Shown: positions 48,551 to 59,063, numbered from the stretch's first letter. The stretch is 64,000 nt of DNA from Cupriavidus sp. AU9028 (GCF_019795295.1 NZ_JAIMCG010000003.1:1-64000), one strand, 5' to 3'. The notes: a model not told the origin generated them from the letters alone. A program made the numbers and translations.

Positions 48551-51498
48551 GCCGCGCCTCCCGGCTCGCCCAGCCCGGCGGGCAGCGCCGTCGATTCCCA
48601 GTAGCCCTTGCGGCAAAGCCCGCGCGCCTCGCAATAGGTGCACGCCGCGGCGTCGCCGAAGGCGGGTAGCGGCACGCCGTCGCGCAGGCGCCGCACGTCC
48701 TTGCGCAACTGGTCGCGCAGCCACGCCACCTCGTCCGCAAAACCGTCCAGCGGCACCTCACGGCGACGGTCCGAGCGGCCGTCTTCGAGCGCCACCCAAC
48801 TGCCCTCGTGGGCGTCCTCGCGCAACAGGCCATAAAACGGCAACTGGCAATCCTCCCTCGCCTCGCGCGCCTTCAGGCGAAGCCGCGTGGCGGTCTGTGT
48901 CTTGTAGTCGAGCACGGCATGGCGGCCGTCCTCATGGCGGTCGAGCCGGTCGATACGGCCATGCAGCCGTACCGGCGCCTGCCCCTCGATCTCCAGCTCG
49001 ACCACCACGTCGAGTTCTCCGGTGCGCCAGCGCCACCCCTGGCGCTCGCGCTCACCCTGCCACGCCACGTAGCCCGGCAGCACCGCCAGCCAGCGCCGGT
49101 AGTAGCCGATCGCATTGCCGTCCTCGGCCATCAGCGGACCGAAGACGTCGTCGGTGACCGCGCGCAGATGCGCCGTGCGGGCGGCGTCGCCGTGGATCTC
49201 GCGCTGCGCGACCTCGCGGTGATAGCGCACCAGCACCTCGTGCAGGCGCTCGCCGATATCGCGCTTCTCCAGCTCGCCGCTGACCTCGTCCAGTCCCGCC
49301 AAGCGCAGCATGCGGCCGGCGAAGAACTGATACGGGCAGCGCCGCAGCATGTTGTACGCCTGTGCGCTCCAGCGCTGCGGCACCAGCTCGGCGTCGGCCG
49401 GCGGAGCCGGCATCGCGCCGGGGCGTGCCTGCGTCTCGTGCAGTTGCACGGTGGCGTTGCCTTCGATTCGCTCGCCGGCGCGCGCGCAATGCGCGGACAG
49501 CCGCTCCAGCCAGCCCGACACATGGCGCGGCTCGCCGCGGTCGCCGAAGCGCTGCCATGTCATCACGACCTCGTCGTTGTTCAGCAGCACCTCGGCCAGG
49601 TCGCGCGCCTGCTGGGCGAAGCGTGCTTCGCGATCCTCCAGATCGAGCTCGCGCCGCATCTGGTTGGAGAAGAACATCAGTTCCGCGGCGGTGGAAGGCA
49701 GCTGCGCGTCATCGCAGCCGACGATCACTACCCCGTCGAAGCGGCGCATGCGCGCCCCGTTCAGCGGCAGGATGGTGATGCGTGCCAAGGCGGGCTCGAC
49801 CGGCTCCTTGTAGGCGACCGATTCCAGCAATGCCGCCAGCATCGCGCGGAACTCGGGCAGCGTCAGCGTCGCGGCTTGCCCCGCCTCGTCCTCGGGCAGT
49901 TCGTCCAGGCGCGCAAGCGCCTCGAGCAGCTGCCGGCCCGCCTCGTCGCCGGCCAGCGCGGGCCCCATGCGCAGCGCGTCCAGGGTCTGCGCCAGCCGCT
50001 GCAGCCAGAACGCGACCGGCCACGCCTTGCCGTGGCGCGGCCAGGATTCGGCCTGCGAGGCCAACTGCTCGACCAGCATCGCCGCGGCGCGTCGGGCCTG
50101 CTGCTGTTCGGCACGGGCGGCGTCGTCGTCCGCGGCGATGTCGTCAGCGGCATCGCCCGGATTCTGCGTCGCCGGCGCCTGGAAGCGCTGGCGCAGCCGC
50201 TGCCAGCCACCGGTAATCCGGTCGCGGCGCACCGCCTGTTCGATGGCGGCGAGCGCCGCGCCGCGCGACGGCAGATCGGGCAGGCAAAACGGGCTCTTGA
50301 CCAGATCGAGCAGGGCCGCGCTGTCGCCATCGCCCATCACCAGGTCGAACCAGCGCATCAGCGCGGCGGCCGCGCGCGTGGTGGACAGCTTCCAGCCGGT
50401 TTCGTCGCGCACGGGGGCCCCGGCGCGCGCCAGCAACGCGCGGGTGCGGCGTGCCACCACCCGGTCGTGGGCAATCAGCGCCAGATCGCGGCGGCCCTCA
50501 TTGAGCCATTGCACCAGCTGCGTGGCGGCGGCCACCGCCTCGTCCTCGAAGCGGGCACTGCCGACGATGCGAAGACGGGGGCGGTCCGCCGGCAGCGGGC
50601 CGGGCGCGTGTGCCAGGCCACCGCCTGCGCGCGCGCCCTCGCCCAGCCGGTCGCGGCGGCATTCCGGCCACAGCGCCAGCAGCGTGTCGTACCAATCCGG
50701 CTGCCCGCTGCCATTGCCCTCCCTGCCCTCCATGCGCTCGGGCGCGCCATTCCAGTCGTAGCCGATCTGCAGCACCGGCACCATCTCGCCCGCCGCTCGC
50801 AGGAACGCCGCTTCGACCGGTTGGGGCGGCGTCGGGCCGAGCCAGACCAGTGGACCGCGCAGATGCCGGGCCAGCGTGGCCAGCGCACGCTGGCGCGCCG
50901 GCAGCGGATCGCCCGGACCGGACAGCGCTTGCCAGAACGCCAGCACGATGCGCGCTTCCTCGCCGAGAAAGCGTGTCGACAGGTGCGCATAAGTGCGTTC
51001 CAGCGCGCCCTGCAGCAAGGCGGCACGGTCGTGCGCATCGACCGCGTCGTCATCGCGGATCGCCTTGTCCTCGAGCCAGCGCGCGGACAGCTCGTCGCAC
51101 ACGGCAAGCAAGGTTTGCGACAGCCCCCAGGCCGCGGGCTCGGTCTGCGCGCCGAACGCGCGGCGCAGCCAGTCCTGGCCGCGCACCGCCTGCTGCACCG
51201 CGAGCAGCCGGGCCGCATGGCTGCGCAGCGGCGTTGCGCCATGCAGCAGGTCGGGCGGCAGGTCGAGCAGCCAGTGGCCAAGCGTCAGCACGCGAGGCAA
51301 CAGGCGCGGCCCGCCGGCCTCGCGCGCGGCCCGGTCCAGCGCCAGCCGTACGCCCGGGATCTGCGCGGCGGTCGGCACCACGACATGGGCGTCAGCCACC
51401 ATCTCGCCGTGGCTGTCGCACTGGTCGAGAAAGTGCCACGCGGCCCGTGCCGCCATGGAAAGGAAGTCCCGGCCCGGCCGGAAGGTCAGTATGGTCAT
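48547..51498 (-). CDS. addB: AddB-type PD-(D/E)XK nuclease subunit
   Basis: 983 residues. An inactive helicase-like body (no Walker A near VVVPTAAQIPG) is followed by a nuclease domain with HGRIDRLD and AVLDYKTQTATR. Terminal cysteines in CTYCEARGLC fit the AddB iron-sulfur cluster, with a fourth ligand probably in the conserved RRCPYQFF segment. The helicase-like region carries VVIVGCDDAQLPS. Partner of AddA; upstream gene of the coupled pair. Confidence 0.88.
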   Translation of the reverse strand: MTILTFRPGRDFLSMAARAAWHFLDQCDSHGEMVADAHVVVPTAAQIPGVRLALDRAAREAGGPRLLPRVLTLGHWLLDLPPDLLHGATPLRSHAARLLAVQQAVRGQDWLRRAFGAQTEPAAWGLSQTLLAVCDELSARWLEDKAIRDDDAVDAHDRAALLQGALERTYAHLSTRFLGEEARIVLAFWQALSGPGDPLPARQRALATLARHLRGPLVWLGPTPPQPVEAAFLRAAGEMVPVLQIGYDWNGAPERMEGREGNGSGQPDWYDTLLALWPECRRDRLGEGARAGGGLAHAPGPLPADRPRLRIVGSARFEDEAVAAATQLVQWLNEGRRDLALIAHDRVVARRTRALLARAGAPVRDETGWKLSTTRAAAALMRWFDLVMGDGDSAALLDLVKSPFCLPDLPSRGAALAAIEQAVRRDRITGGWQRLRQRFQAPATQNPGDAADDIAADDDAARAEQQQARRAAAMLVEQLASQAESWPRHGKAWPVAFWLQRLAQTLDALRMGPALAGDEAGRQLLEALARLDELPEDEAGQAATLTLPEFRAMLAALLESVAYKEPVEPALARITILPLNGARMRRFDGVVIVGCDDAQLPSTAAELMFFSNQMRRELDLEDREARFAQQARDLAEVLLNNDEVVMTWQRFGDRGEPRHVSGWLERLSAHCARAGERIEGNATVQLHETQARPGAMPAPPADAELVPQRWSAQAYNMLRRCPYQFFAGRMLRLAGLDEVSGELEKRDIGERLHEVLVRYHREVAQREIHGDAARTAHLRAVTDDVFGPLMAEDGNAIGYYRRWLAVLPGYVAWQGERERQGWRWRTGELDVVVELEIEGQAPVRLHGRIDRLDRHEDGRHAVLDYKTQTATRLRLKAREAREDCQLPFYGLLREDAHEGSWVALEDGRSDRRREVPLDGFADEVAWLRDQLRKDVRRLRDGVPLPAFGDAAACTYCEARGLCRKGYWESTALPAGLGEPGGAA

Positions 51499-51616
51499 GG
51501 GGAAACATGCAGCCCGTGCGGCACGAGGGCATACGGTCAACCCGTCTGCCGGCAGTGCACACAAGCCGGGGCAGCGCGACAGCGCCGTGCAAAAAACGCG
51601 GGAAACGCCGTGGGCC

Positions 51617-51889
51617 TCAGCCCCGTCCGGCGGTGTCCCGGTAGTCGTCGTCCAGCCGCGCGCGGATCTCGCGCGCCGTCTCGAGCAGGCCCTCGTAGCC
51701 CGAGCGCGCATGCTCGGGCAGGTCGGGGTCGCCGACCAGCGTGCCCAGCGTCTCGATAATGCTGTAGACGAGGCCCTTGGCCGCGCCCACCGCAATGCGG
51801 TTTTCCTCGACGGCGGTGCTCACGTGCTCGAGGGCGTCGCCCAGATGGTTGGCGTCCGGGCGCTGATTCGGGTCTTGGTCGGGCATCAT
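51617..51889 (-). CDS. Small protein of unknown function
   Basis: About 90 residues (ATG 51889 or 51886). Acidic, predicted largely helical (DALEHVSTAVEENRIAVG, RSGYEGLLETAREIRARL), no signal peptide, membrane segment or cysteine. It has codon usage like its neighbours and lies 118 bases upstream of the addB start, on the same strand. I do not recognise a family. The ribosome site is weak, but the frame and position support a real gene. Confidence 0.6.
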   Translation of the reverse strand: MMPDQDPNQRPDANHLGDALEHVSTAVEENRIAVGAAKGLVYSIIETLGTLVGDPDLPEHARSGYEGLLETAREIRARLDDDYRDTAGRG

Positions 51890-52236
51890 GGTGTCTGGCC
51901 TGATCGGAGCGGAAGGAGCGCTGCCGCCCAGGGCGGGCATGCGGCGCCTGCTGTCATTCTACGCGCCGCGCCGCCGTCCACGGCAAGTGCGGCGGAGGTG
52001 ACGTGCCCGCAAGCCGCCCCGCCCCCCTCGGGAAGGGCCGGCAAGATTGGCAAAAGCTCTGGCGACGATTGAAAGGTACGATTGGCCGCGTGGCACCATC
52101 GGGGGCAGAATAACAATACCCGCCGCGCCAAACCGCACGGCGCACGGCCGGCGAAGCCCGCCAAAGTCGTGTAATGTAGCGGTTCGGCATAATCCGGCCT
52201 TTCAATAAAACCGAGCGAAACCAGAGGTTTTCCGCC

Positions 52237-52563
52237 ATGAGCGAACAAATCAAGTATGTGAGCGACGCCTCCTTCGACGCCGACGTCCTCCAGTCCGACA
52301 AGCCCGTCCTGCTCGACTTCTGGGCGGAATGGTGCGGTCCCTGCAAGATGATCGCCCCGATCCTGGACGAAGTCGCCCGTGACTACGGCGACAAGCTGCA
52401 GGTCGCCAAGATCAACGTCGACGAGAACCAGCAGGTCCCGGCCAAGTTCGGCATCCGTGGCATCCCGACGCTGATCCTGTTCAAGAACGGCACCGTTGCC
52501 GCACAGAAGGTGGGCGCGCTGTCCAAGTCGCAACTGACCGCCTTCCTCGACGGCAACCTGTAA
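52237..52563 (+). CDS. trxA: Thioredoxin 1
   Basis: Cytoplasmic dithiol reductant, 108 residues, with the WCGPCK active site (C33, C36), [10 protein letters not shown] context and the cis-proline in [11 protein letters not shown]. It precedes rho on the same strand, as in many proteobacteria. A CATAAT (52188-52193) may be its -10, though no -35 is evident. Confidence 0.97.
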   Translation: MSEQIKYVSDASFDADVLQSDKPVLLDFWAEWCGPCKMIAPILDEVARDYGDKLQVAKINVDENQQVPAKFGIRGIPTLILFKNGTVAAQKVGALSKSQLTAFLDGNL

Positions 52564-52644
52564 TTCGCCCCTGACGCCGCGCTCGCGGCGTCTTCCGGCA
52601 TCGCCGCGCAAGGCTGCATCGGCAGCCCGCCTGCCGCGGCCAGG

Positions 52645-52682
52645 ACCGACCGGCGCACCCCGACTGGTGCGCCGGTCGGTTT
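52645..52682 (+). terminator. Long perfect hairpin between trxA and rho
   Basis: ACCGACCGGCGCACC (52645-52659) pairs with GGTGCGCCGGTCGGT (52666-52680) around six bases. Only two or three T residues follow, so termination may be partial. The extended -10 of rho begins immediately after it. Confidence 0.65.
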
Positions 52683-52683
52683 G

Positions 52684-52692
52684 TGCTAAGAT
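52684..52692 (+). promoter_or_regulatory. Candidate extended -10 promoter of rho
   Basis: TGCTAAGAT directly after the trxA hairpin. The start would be near 52699, leaving about 80 bases of leader before the rho ATG. The -35 region lies inside the hairpin and is not consensus. Confidence 0.45.
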
Positions 52693-52778
52693 GCCCCCTA
52701 CAACTTCCCCGAGCGTTCGCTCATTTCTTTCCCCTTCCTTTGGTCTTGCCCGTCCGGGCCCCATCTGTACCCTCGTCT

Positions 52779-54041
<1,263 letters not shown>

Positions 54042-54063
54042 CGCGTCGTCGGCCTGTCGATGC

Positions 54064-54090
54064 AAAGGCGCGCTGCGGCGCGCCTTTTTT
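54064..54090 (+). terminator. Terminator of rho
   Basis: AAAGGCGCGC pairs with GCGCGCCTTT around a TGCG loop and continues into a T run ending at 54090. 22 bases after the rho stop. Confidence 0.9.
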
Positions 54091-54133
54091 CCGGCCGCAA
54101 GGCCAGCGGCTCGCCCGCCCGAAGCCATCCGCC

Positions 54134-54985
54134 ATGCTCGACCAACTCGTCCGCTTCCTGCGTACCCGTTCGCGCGACCGCAAGCTCGAACACTATGCGA
54201 TCGCCGACCCGCTGTGGCAGCGCACGCTTGCCGGCCTGCCCTTCCTGCATCCCTACAGCGCCGCCGAGCTTGCCGCACTGCGGGAACTGGCGACGCTGTT
54301 CATCGCCGAGAAGGAATACTCCACCGCCCATGACCTGGTGCTGACCGACGAGATGGTGGCCAGCGTCGCGGTGCAGGCGTGCGTGCCGATCCTGCGACTG
54401 GGCCTGGACTGGTACCAGGGCTGGCACGGCATCGTGCTGTACCCGGGCGAGTTCATCATCCGCCGTACCGTGGAAGACGAGATCGGCCTGGTGCACGGCG
54501 TGGTCGAAGAAGCGAGCGGCGAAGCGTGGTCCCACGGGCCGGTGATCCTGTCCTGGGAGGATGCGGGCATGCCGGGCGCGGGCTTCGCCGCCCCACCGGA
54601 CCACCACGACGACAGCTACAACGTGGTGATTCACGAATTCGCCCACAAGCTGGACATGCTCAATGGGGAGGCCGACGGCGTGCCGCCCTTTTCACGGGCA
54701 CTGCACGTGGGGCTGGACCGCGCCACGTGGGCCGCTTCGCTGCACGACCAGTACGAACGGTTCGCCGACCGCTGCGATGCGCAACCGGACGAGGCGTGGG
54801 ACGAGCCGGACCGGCTGCCCGCCGCGCTGCGGGTCATCGACCCGTATGGCAGCGAATCGCCCGGGGAGTTTTTCGCGGTCGCATCGGAAGCGTTCTTCGT
54901 CGAACCTGCAGGCTTGTCGCTGCATTGGCCGACGCTGTATCGCCTGCTGGCGGCGTTCTACCGGCAGGACCCGGCGCAGCGGTAG
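54134..54985 (+). CDS. MtfA-like zinc-dependent peptidase (M90 family)
   Basis: 283 residues with the zinc motif HEFAH at 167-171 and a downstream FFAVASEAFF glutamate that should be the third ligand. E. coli MtfA is a peptidase that responds to Mlc and affects glucose uptake (family knowledge); whether that role holds in this sugar-poor lineage is unclear. Cytoplasmic. Its last six codons including the stop are tandemly duplicated just downstream. Confidence 0.87.
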   Translation: MLDQLVRFLRTRSRDRKLEHYAIADPLWQRTLAGLPFLHPYSAAELAALRELATLFIAEKEYSTAHDLVLTDEMVASVAVQACVPILRLGLDWYQGWHGIVLYPGEFIIRRTVEDEIGLVHGVVEEASGEAWSHGPVILSWEDAGMPGAGFAAPPDHHDDSYNVVIHEFAHKLDMLNGEADGVPPFSRALHVGLDRATWAASLHDQYERFADRCDAQPDEAWDEPDRLPAALRVIDPYGSESPGEFFAVASEAFFVEPAGLSLHWPTLYRLLAAFYRQDPAQR

Positions 54986-55003
54986 GACCCGGCGCAGCGG
55001 TAG
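54968..55003 (+). repeat. Perfect 18-base tandem duplication across the mtfA-like stop codon
   Basis: GACCCGGCGCAGCGGTAG occurs at 54968-54985 and again at 54986-55003. The first copy encodes the last five residues and the TAG of the peptidase gene; the second is in frame but untranslated. Confidence 0.92.
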
Positions 55004-55026
55004 GGTGGCTTCGGGACGCGCCCTTT

Positions 55027-55168
55027 GCCCTCTCCCCCGGCCCCTCTCCCGCAAGCGGGCGAGGGGAGCAAACCACCGGTGTTCTCCCTCTCCCGCAAGC
55101 GGGCGAGGGGAGCAAACCACCGGTGTTCTCCCTCTCCCGCTTGCGGGAGAGGGCCGGGGAGAGGGCAG
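55027..55168. repeat. Tandem cluster of the dispersed palindromic repeat (period about 45)
   Basis: Units at 55041-55085 and 55086-55130 are almost identical: head CTCTCCCGCAAGCGGGCGAG and tail AGCAAACCACCGGTGTTCTC. A third head with CCCGCTTGCGGG and a G-rich end follows (55131-55166). It occupies most of the gap between the peptidase gene and rpmE2. Confidence 0.85.
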
Positions 55169-55245
55169 AAGGCGCCCTCGACCCGCACCGTCCGACCGGC
55201 CTGCATATCCCGTCTCGACCCGCACCACAGTCCCCGCGCAAAACC

Positions 55246-55274
55246 TTCCCAAGTCCTTGTTTCTCTGCCATAAT
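55246..55274 (+). promoter_or_regulatory. Candidate promoter of rpmE2
   Basis: TTCCCA (55246-55251), 17 bases, then CATAAT (55269-55274). A start near 55281 leaves about 100 bases of leader. Confidence 0.45.
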
Positions 55275-55381
55275 CGTCGTTTGTCCCTCACCGGCAAGTG
55301 GTTCGCTCGCCACGGCCTTCCGGAACCACCGGAGCGGCACCCAAGGGAGCGGACTGGCTACCCAAACAGCAAGGAAAGATC

Positions 55382-55648
55382 ATGAAAGAAGGCATTCACC
55401 CCAATTACCGTGACGTCGTGTTCGTCGACGTCTCGTGCGACTTCAGCTTCCTGACGAAGTCGACCATCCAGACCCGGGAAACCATCACCTGGAAGGATGG
55501 CAAGGAATATCCGCTGGCCAAGATCGAAGTGTCGTCGGAATCGCACCCGTTCTACACCGGCACCCAGAAGATCATGGACACCGCCGGCCGCGTCGAGAAG
55601 TTCCGCCAGAAGTTCGGCAGCAAGCTGGGCAAGGCAGCCGCGAAGTAA
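55382..55648 (+). CDS. rpmE2: 50S ribosomal protein L31 type B
   Basis: 88 residues beginning [14 protein letters not shown]. The CxxC zinc cysteines of ordinary L31 are absent (only one cysteine, in DVSCDF), which defines the zinc-independent type B. Such paralogues often replace L31 under zinc limitation, but in this lineage it may be the only copy. AAGGAAAG precedes the ATG. A strong terminator follows at 75 bases. Confidence 0.95.
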   Translation: MKEGIHPNYRDVVFVDVSCDFSFLTKSTIQTRETITWKDGKEYPLAKIEVSSESHPFYTGTQKIMDTAGRVEKFRQKFGSKLGKAAAK

Positions 55649-55723
55649 ATCGGCTAGCGCAATTGCCAGGATGGGCCAGCGCCGCAACTCGGCAGGCTGG
55701 CACGTTTCTGAAGCAATGTGTTA

Positions 55724-55757
55724 AAAGAGGCAGCCAAGGCTGCCTCTTTGCTTTTTT
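55724..55757 (+). terminator. Terminator of rpmE2
   Basis: AAAGAGGCAGCC (55724-55735) pairs with GGCTGCCTCTTT (55738-55749), followed by GCTTTTTT. Confidence 0.9.
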
Positions 55758-55917
55758 GCAGGCATTTCTGCGCCGGCGCCGATGCCCATCGGCGGCGCGG
55801 GCTGCAGGCATTGCCGGCCCATGACGCAGCAGTCGCACGAATCTTGCCTCGGCGAGTCTTCCTGGGTTGGCCCGGCATGATCGCCGCGCTGTCAGTTCCC
55901 CTCGTTCGAATCCATCG

Positions 55918-57705
55918 ATGAGTCCCGCCAATACCTCACGCGTCCATCTGACTGCCGCCGCCACCGGCGCCCTGCCCCGGGCGCTGGTGCTGGCCATCTG
56001 TATCGTCTACGGCGCGGTCGGCCTGTTCGGGCGCGACCCCTGGAAGAACGAGGATGCCGCGGGCTTCGGCGTGATGTGGCAACTGGCCACCGGCGGCTGG
56101 CAGGACTGGCTGATGCCCAATATCGCCGGCCGGCCGTACGGTCAGGACGGCCCGCTGGTGTTCTGGGTCGGCGCGGCGATGATCCGGCTGGCGGGGCCAT
56201 GGCTCGGCGCTGCCGATGCCTCGCGCCTGTCCACGGCGCTGTTCTATTTCCTGACCTGCGCCTTCATCTGGTACGCAACGTATCTGCTGGGCCGGCGCAA
56301 CGAGGTACAGCCCTTCGCCTATGCCTTCGGCGGCCAGCCCAATGCGCGCGACTATGGCCGCACGCTGGCCGACGGCGCGCTGCTGATCTTCCTGGCCTGC
56401 GTAGGCCTGGCGATGCGCGGCCACGAAACCACCCCGCAGGTCGGCCAGGTCTGCTTCATCGCGATGAGCCTGTACGGCCTCGTGCGCAGCCTCGACATGC
56501 CGGCGCAGGGCAGCATCTGGTTCGGCGTCGGCCTGGGCGCGCTGACGCTCGCCAGCGGTCCGATCCTGCCGTTGGTGCTGCTGGCCTCGACCTTCGTCGG
56601 CGGGCTGGTCTGCGCCGATCTGCGGCTGCGGCGGCTGCTGCCGATCGGCGTGCCGATCGCACTGGCGATCGTCGCGCTGTGGATGGCGGCAGCCTGGCTG
56701 GGTGCGGACCAGCGCGACGATGCGGTGGCGTTTATCCGCGAGTGGTCGCGCTACGATCGCCGCACGTACAACTGGCCGAACGGCTACGCCATCGGCTTCG
56801 TCGCGCGCAACCTGTTCCTGTTCTCCTGGCCGGTGTGGCCGATCGCCATCTGGGCCTGGGTCAGCTGGGCCGGCATGCGGCGGGCGCCCCATGTCGCGCT
56901 GCCGCTGTCGCTGCTGCTGCCGCTTTTCGTACTGCTGCTGATGCTGCGCCAGCCGGGCGATGTGCATTTCATCCTGCTGCTGCCGCCGATGGCCGTGCTG
57001 GCCGCCTTCGGCCTGCCCACGCTGACGCGCGGCACCATCAATGCGATCGACTGGTTCGCGCTGCTGTTCTTCACCATCTTCGGCGGCTTCGTCTGGTTCA
57101 TGTGGCTGGCCAAGACCACCGGCTGGCCGCCGCGCATCGCCAACAACATCTTCCGCCAGCTCCCCGGCTACGAGCACCAGTTCTCGATCAGCGCGGTGCT
57201 GTTCGCGCTGGCCGCCACCGCGGCATGGGTGCTGGTGGTGCGCTGGCGGCTGTCGCGCGCACCCAAGCAGATCTGGCGCCCGGTGGTGATCTCCGCCGCC
57301 GGTACCACGCTGATGTGGGTGATGGCGATGACGTTGTGGCTGCCGTCTATCAACTACGGCAAGACCTATCGCGATGTCGCGCAGGCCGCCTCGATGGCAC
57401 TGCCGCCAACCTACCAATGCGTGCAGCCGATCCGGATGGGCGATGCCCAGCTGGCCTCGTTCGCCTTCTTCGGTCACTTCCGCTTCGGCGGCCCGAACGA
57501 TGGTTGCGACGTCCTGCTGCGGCACGATCCGGTCGACTATGGCGAGCCGTCCAGCATCTCGCGCTTCGAATGGCGCCTGCTGTGGGAGGGCCGCCGCCCG
57601 TCCGACCGGGAGGAGCGCTTCCGCATGTACCAGCTGATCGAGAAGCCGCGCACCCCGGCGCCCCGGCCCGGCACGGGCATCCGCCGCCTGCCGCGGCAGC
57701 CTTGA
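55918..57705 (+). CDS. Glycosyltransferase family 39-like integral membrane protein
   Basis: 595 residues with about a dozen membrane segments. The first large external loop, after the first segment, holds DPWKNEDAAGF and RPYGQDGPLVFW, the acidic-residue layout of ArnT/PMT-type lipid-sugar glycosyltransferases. Such enzymes move a sugar from a polyprenyl carrier to lipid A or protein; donor and acceptor are unknown. The ATG at 55918 is preferred over an upstream one at 55867. The MATE gene follows after 11 bases, so the two are probably co-transcribed. Confidence 0.8.
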   Translation: MSPANTSRVHLTAAATGALPRALVLAICIVYGAVGLFGRDPWKNEDAAGFGVMWQLATGGWQDWLMPNIAGRPYGQDGPLVFWVGAAMIRLAGPWLGAADASRLSTALFYFLTCAFIWYATYLLGRRNEVQPFAYAFGGQPNARDYGRTLADGALLIFLACVGLAMRGHETTPQVGQVCFIAMSLYGLVRSLDMPAQGSIWFGVGLGALTLASGPILPLVLLASTFVGGLVCADLRLRRLLPIGVPIALAIVALWMAAAWLGADQRDDAVAFIREWSRYDRRTYNWPNGYAIGFVARNLFLFSWPVWPIAIWAWVSWAGMRRAPHVALPLSLLLPLFVLLLMLRQPGDVHFILLLPPMAVLAAFGLPTLTRGTINAIDWFALLFFTIFGGFVWFMWLAKTTGWPPRIANNIFRQLPGYEHQFSISAVLFALAATAAWVLVVRWRLSRAPKQIWRPVVISAAGTTLMWVMAMTLWLPSINYGKTYRDVAQAASMALPPTYQCVQPIRMGDAQLASFAFFGHFRFGGPNDGCDVLLRHDPVDYGEPSSISRFEWRLLWEGRRPSDREERFRMYQLIEKPRTPAPRPGTGIRRLPRQP

Positions 57706-57716
57706 GCGCGGGCGGC

Positions 57717-59063
57717 ATGACGCTCCTGCAGGACCTGCGCCGTATCGCCACGCTGGCCGGCCCGGTCCTCGTCGGCCAGCTGGCGGTGATCGCCTTCGGC
57801 GTGATCGACACCATCATGGCCGGGCGCGCATCGGCCGCCGACCTGGCGGCGGTGGGCCTGGGCGGCTCCATCTACGTCACCGTCTATATCAGCCTGATGG
57901 GCGTGCTGCAGGCGCTGGCGCCCATCGCCGGGCAGCTCTATGGCGCCGGCCGCCATGCGGAGATTGGCCTGGAAGTCCGGCAGGCCGCCTGGCTCGGCCT
58001 CGCGCTGGCAGTGCCCGGCATGCTGCTGCTGTCGTTCCCCGGCCCGCTGCTCGCGTTCGCCCAGGCGCCGCCCGAGCTGGTCGAAAAGGCCTCCCGCTAT
58101 CTGCAGATGCAGGCCTTCGGCCTGCCCGCGGCGCTGGGCTTCCGCATCTACTCGGCCCTGAACAACGCGATGTCGCGGCCGGTGATGGTCACGCTGCTGC
58201 AGCTGTGCGGCCTTGCCATCAAGGTGCCGCTGAACGCGCTGTTCATCCATGGCGGCTTCGGCATCGCGTCGATGGGTGGGCCGGGCTGCGCGCTGGCCTC
58301 CGCGATCATCAGCTGGGTTTGGTGCCTGTCCGGCGCGCTGATCCTCGGCACGGGCCGCGCCTATCGGCCGCTCGGCATCTTCGCCGCATGGAGCTGGCCA
58401 ATGCGGCAGCGGCTGCTGGCCCTGGTCAGGCTGGGCGTGCCGATGGGGTTGACCTACCTGATCGAGATCACCTCGTTCACGCTGATGTCGGTCTTCATCA
58501 CCCGGATGGGCACCATCACGCTGGCCGGACACCAGGTGATCGCCAATATCAGCGCGGTCGCCTACATGCTGCCACTATCCCTGGGCATCGCGACATCGAC
58601 GCTGGTCGCCCAGGCGGTCGGAGCACGCGACCTGCCCGGCGCACGCCGAATCGGCCGGCGCGGGATCCGGCTGGCCGGCTCGCTGGCCGTGCTGGTCGGC
58701 GTGGCACTGTGGCTGCTGCGCGAGCCGCTGCTCAACGCCTATACACGGGACCCGGCAGTCATCGCCGCCGCGTTGCCGCTGATGCTGGTGGTGGCGCTGT
58801 ACCAGGCCTTCGACGCGGTGCAGGTGACCGCCGCGTTCGTGCTGCGCGCCTACAAGATCGCGCTGGTGCCGACGGTGATCTACGCCGTATCGCTGTGGGG
58901 CATCGGGCTGGGGGGCGGGTATGTCCTGGGCTTCAGGCTGCTGGACTGGATGCCCGCATTCACCGAGGGCGCCCGCGGCTTCTGGCTGGCGAACAGCATC
59001 AGCCTGGGCGTCGCGGCGGCGCTGTTGGTGCGGTACTTCGTGGTCGTCAGCAGGCAGAAGTAG
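57717..59063 (+). CDS. MATE-family efflux transporter
   Basis: 448 residues in two homologous halves with about 12 membrane segments. MatE features are LAGPVLVGQLAVIAFGVIDT with the VIDTIMAG stretch, and GHQVIANISAVAYMLPL in the second half. Sodium- or proton-driven export of cationic compounds in family members such as NorM; substrate unknown. Linked to the glycosyltransferase-like gene upstream. Confidence 0.92.
   Translation: MTLLQDLRRIATLAGPVLVGQLAVIAFGVIDTIMAGRASAADLAAVGLGGSIYVTVYISLMGVLQALAPIAGQLYGAGRHAEIGLEVRQAAWLGLALAVPGMLLLSFPGPLLAFAQAPPELVEKASRYLQMQAFGLPAALGFRIYSALNNAMSRPVMVTLLQLCGLAIKVPLNALFIHGGFGIASMGGPGCALASAIISWVWCLSGALILGTGRAYRPLGIFAAWSWPMRQRLLALVRLGVPMGLTYLIEITSFTLMSVFITRMGTITLAGHQVIANISAVAYMLPLSLGIATSTLVAQAVGARDLPGARRIGRRGIRLAGSLAVLVGVALWLLREPLLNAYTRDPAVIAAALPLMLVVALYQAFDAVQVTAAFVLRAYKIALVPTVIYAVSLWGIGLGGGYVLGFRLLDWMPAFTEGARGFWLANSISLGVAAALLVRYFVVVSRQK

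Noticed and set aside
46289-48604. 771-codon plus-strand open frame opposite addA
   Set aside because: Antisense shadow of conserved helicase motifs with no own ribosome site or family.
48808-51759. 983-codon plus-strand open frame opposite addB
   Set aside because: Same reason; the minus-strand frame has nuclease motifs and an ATGA coupling to addA.
55027-55168. Possible CRISPR-like array (repeated units)
   Set aside because: Only two near-identical units plus a partial; the variable parts between them are also repeated, there are no unique spacers and no cas genes.
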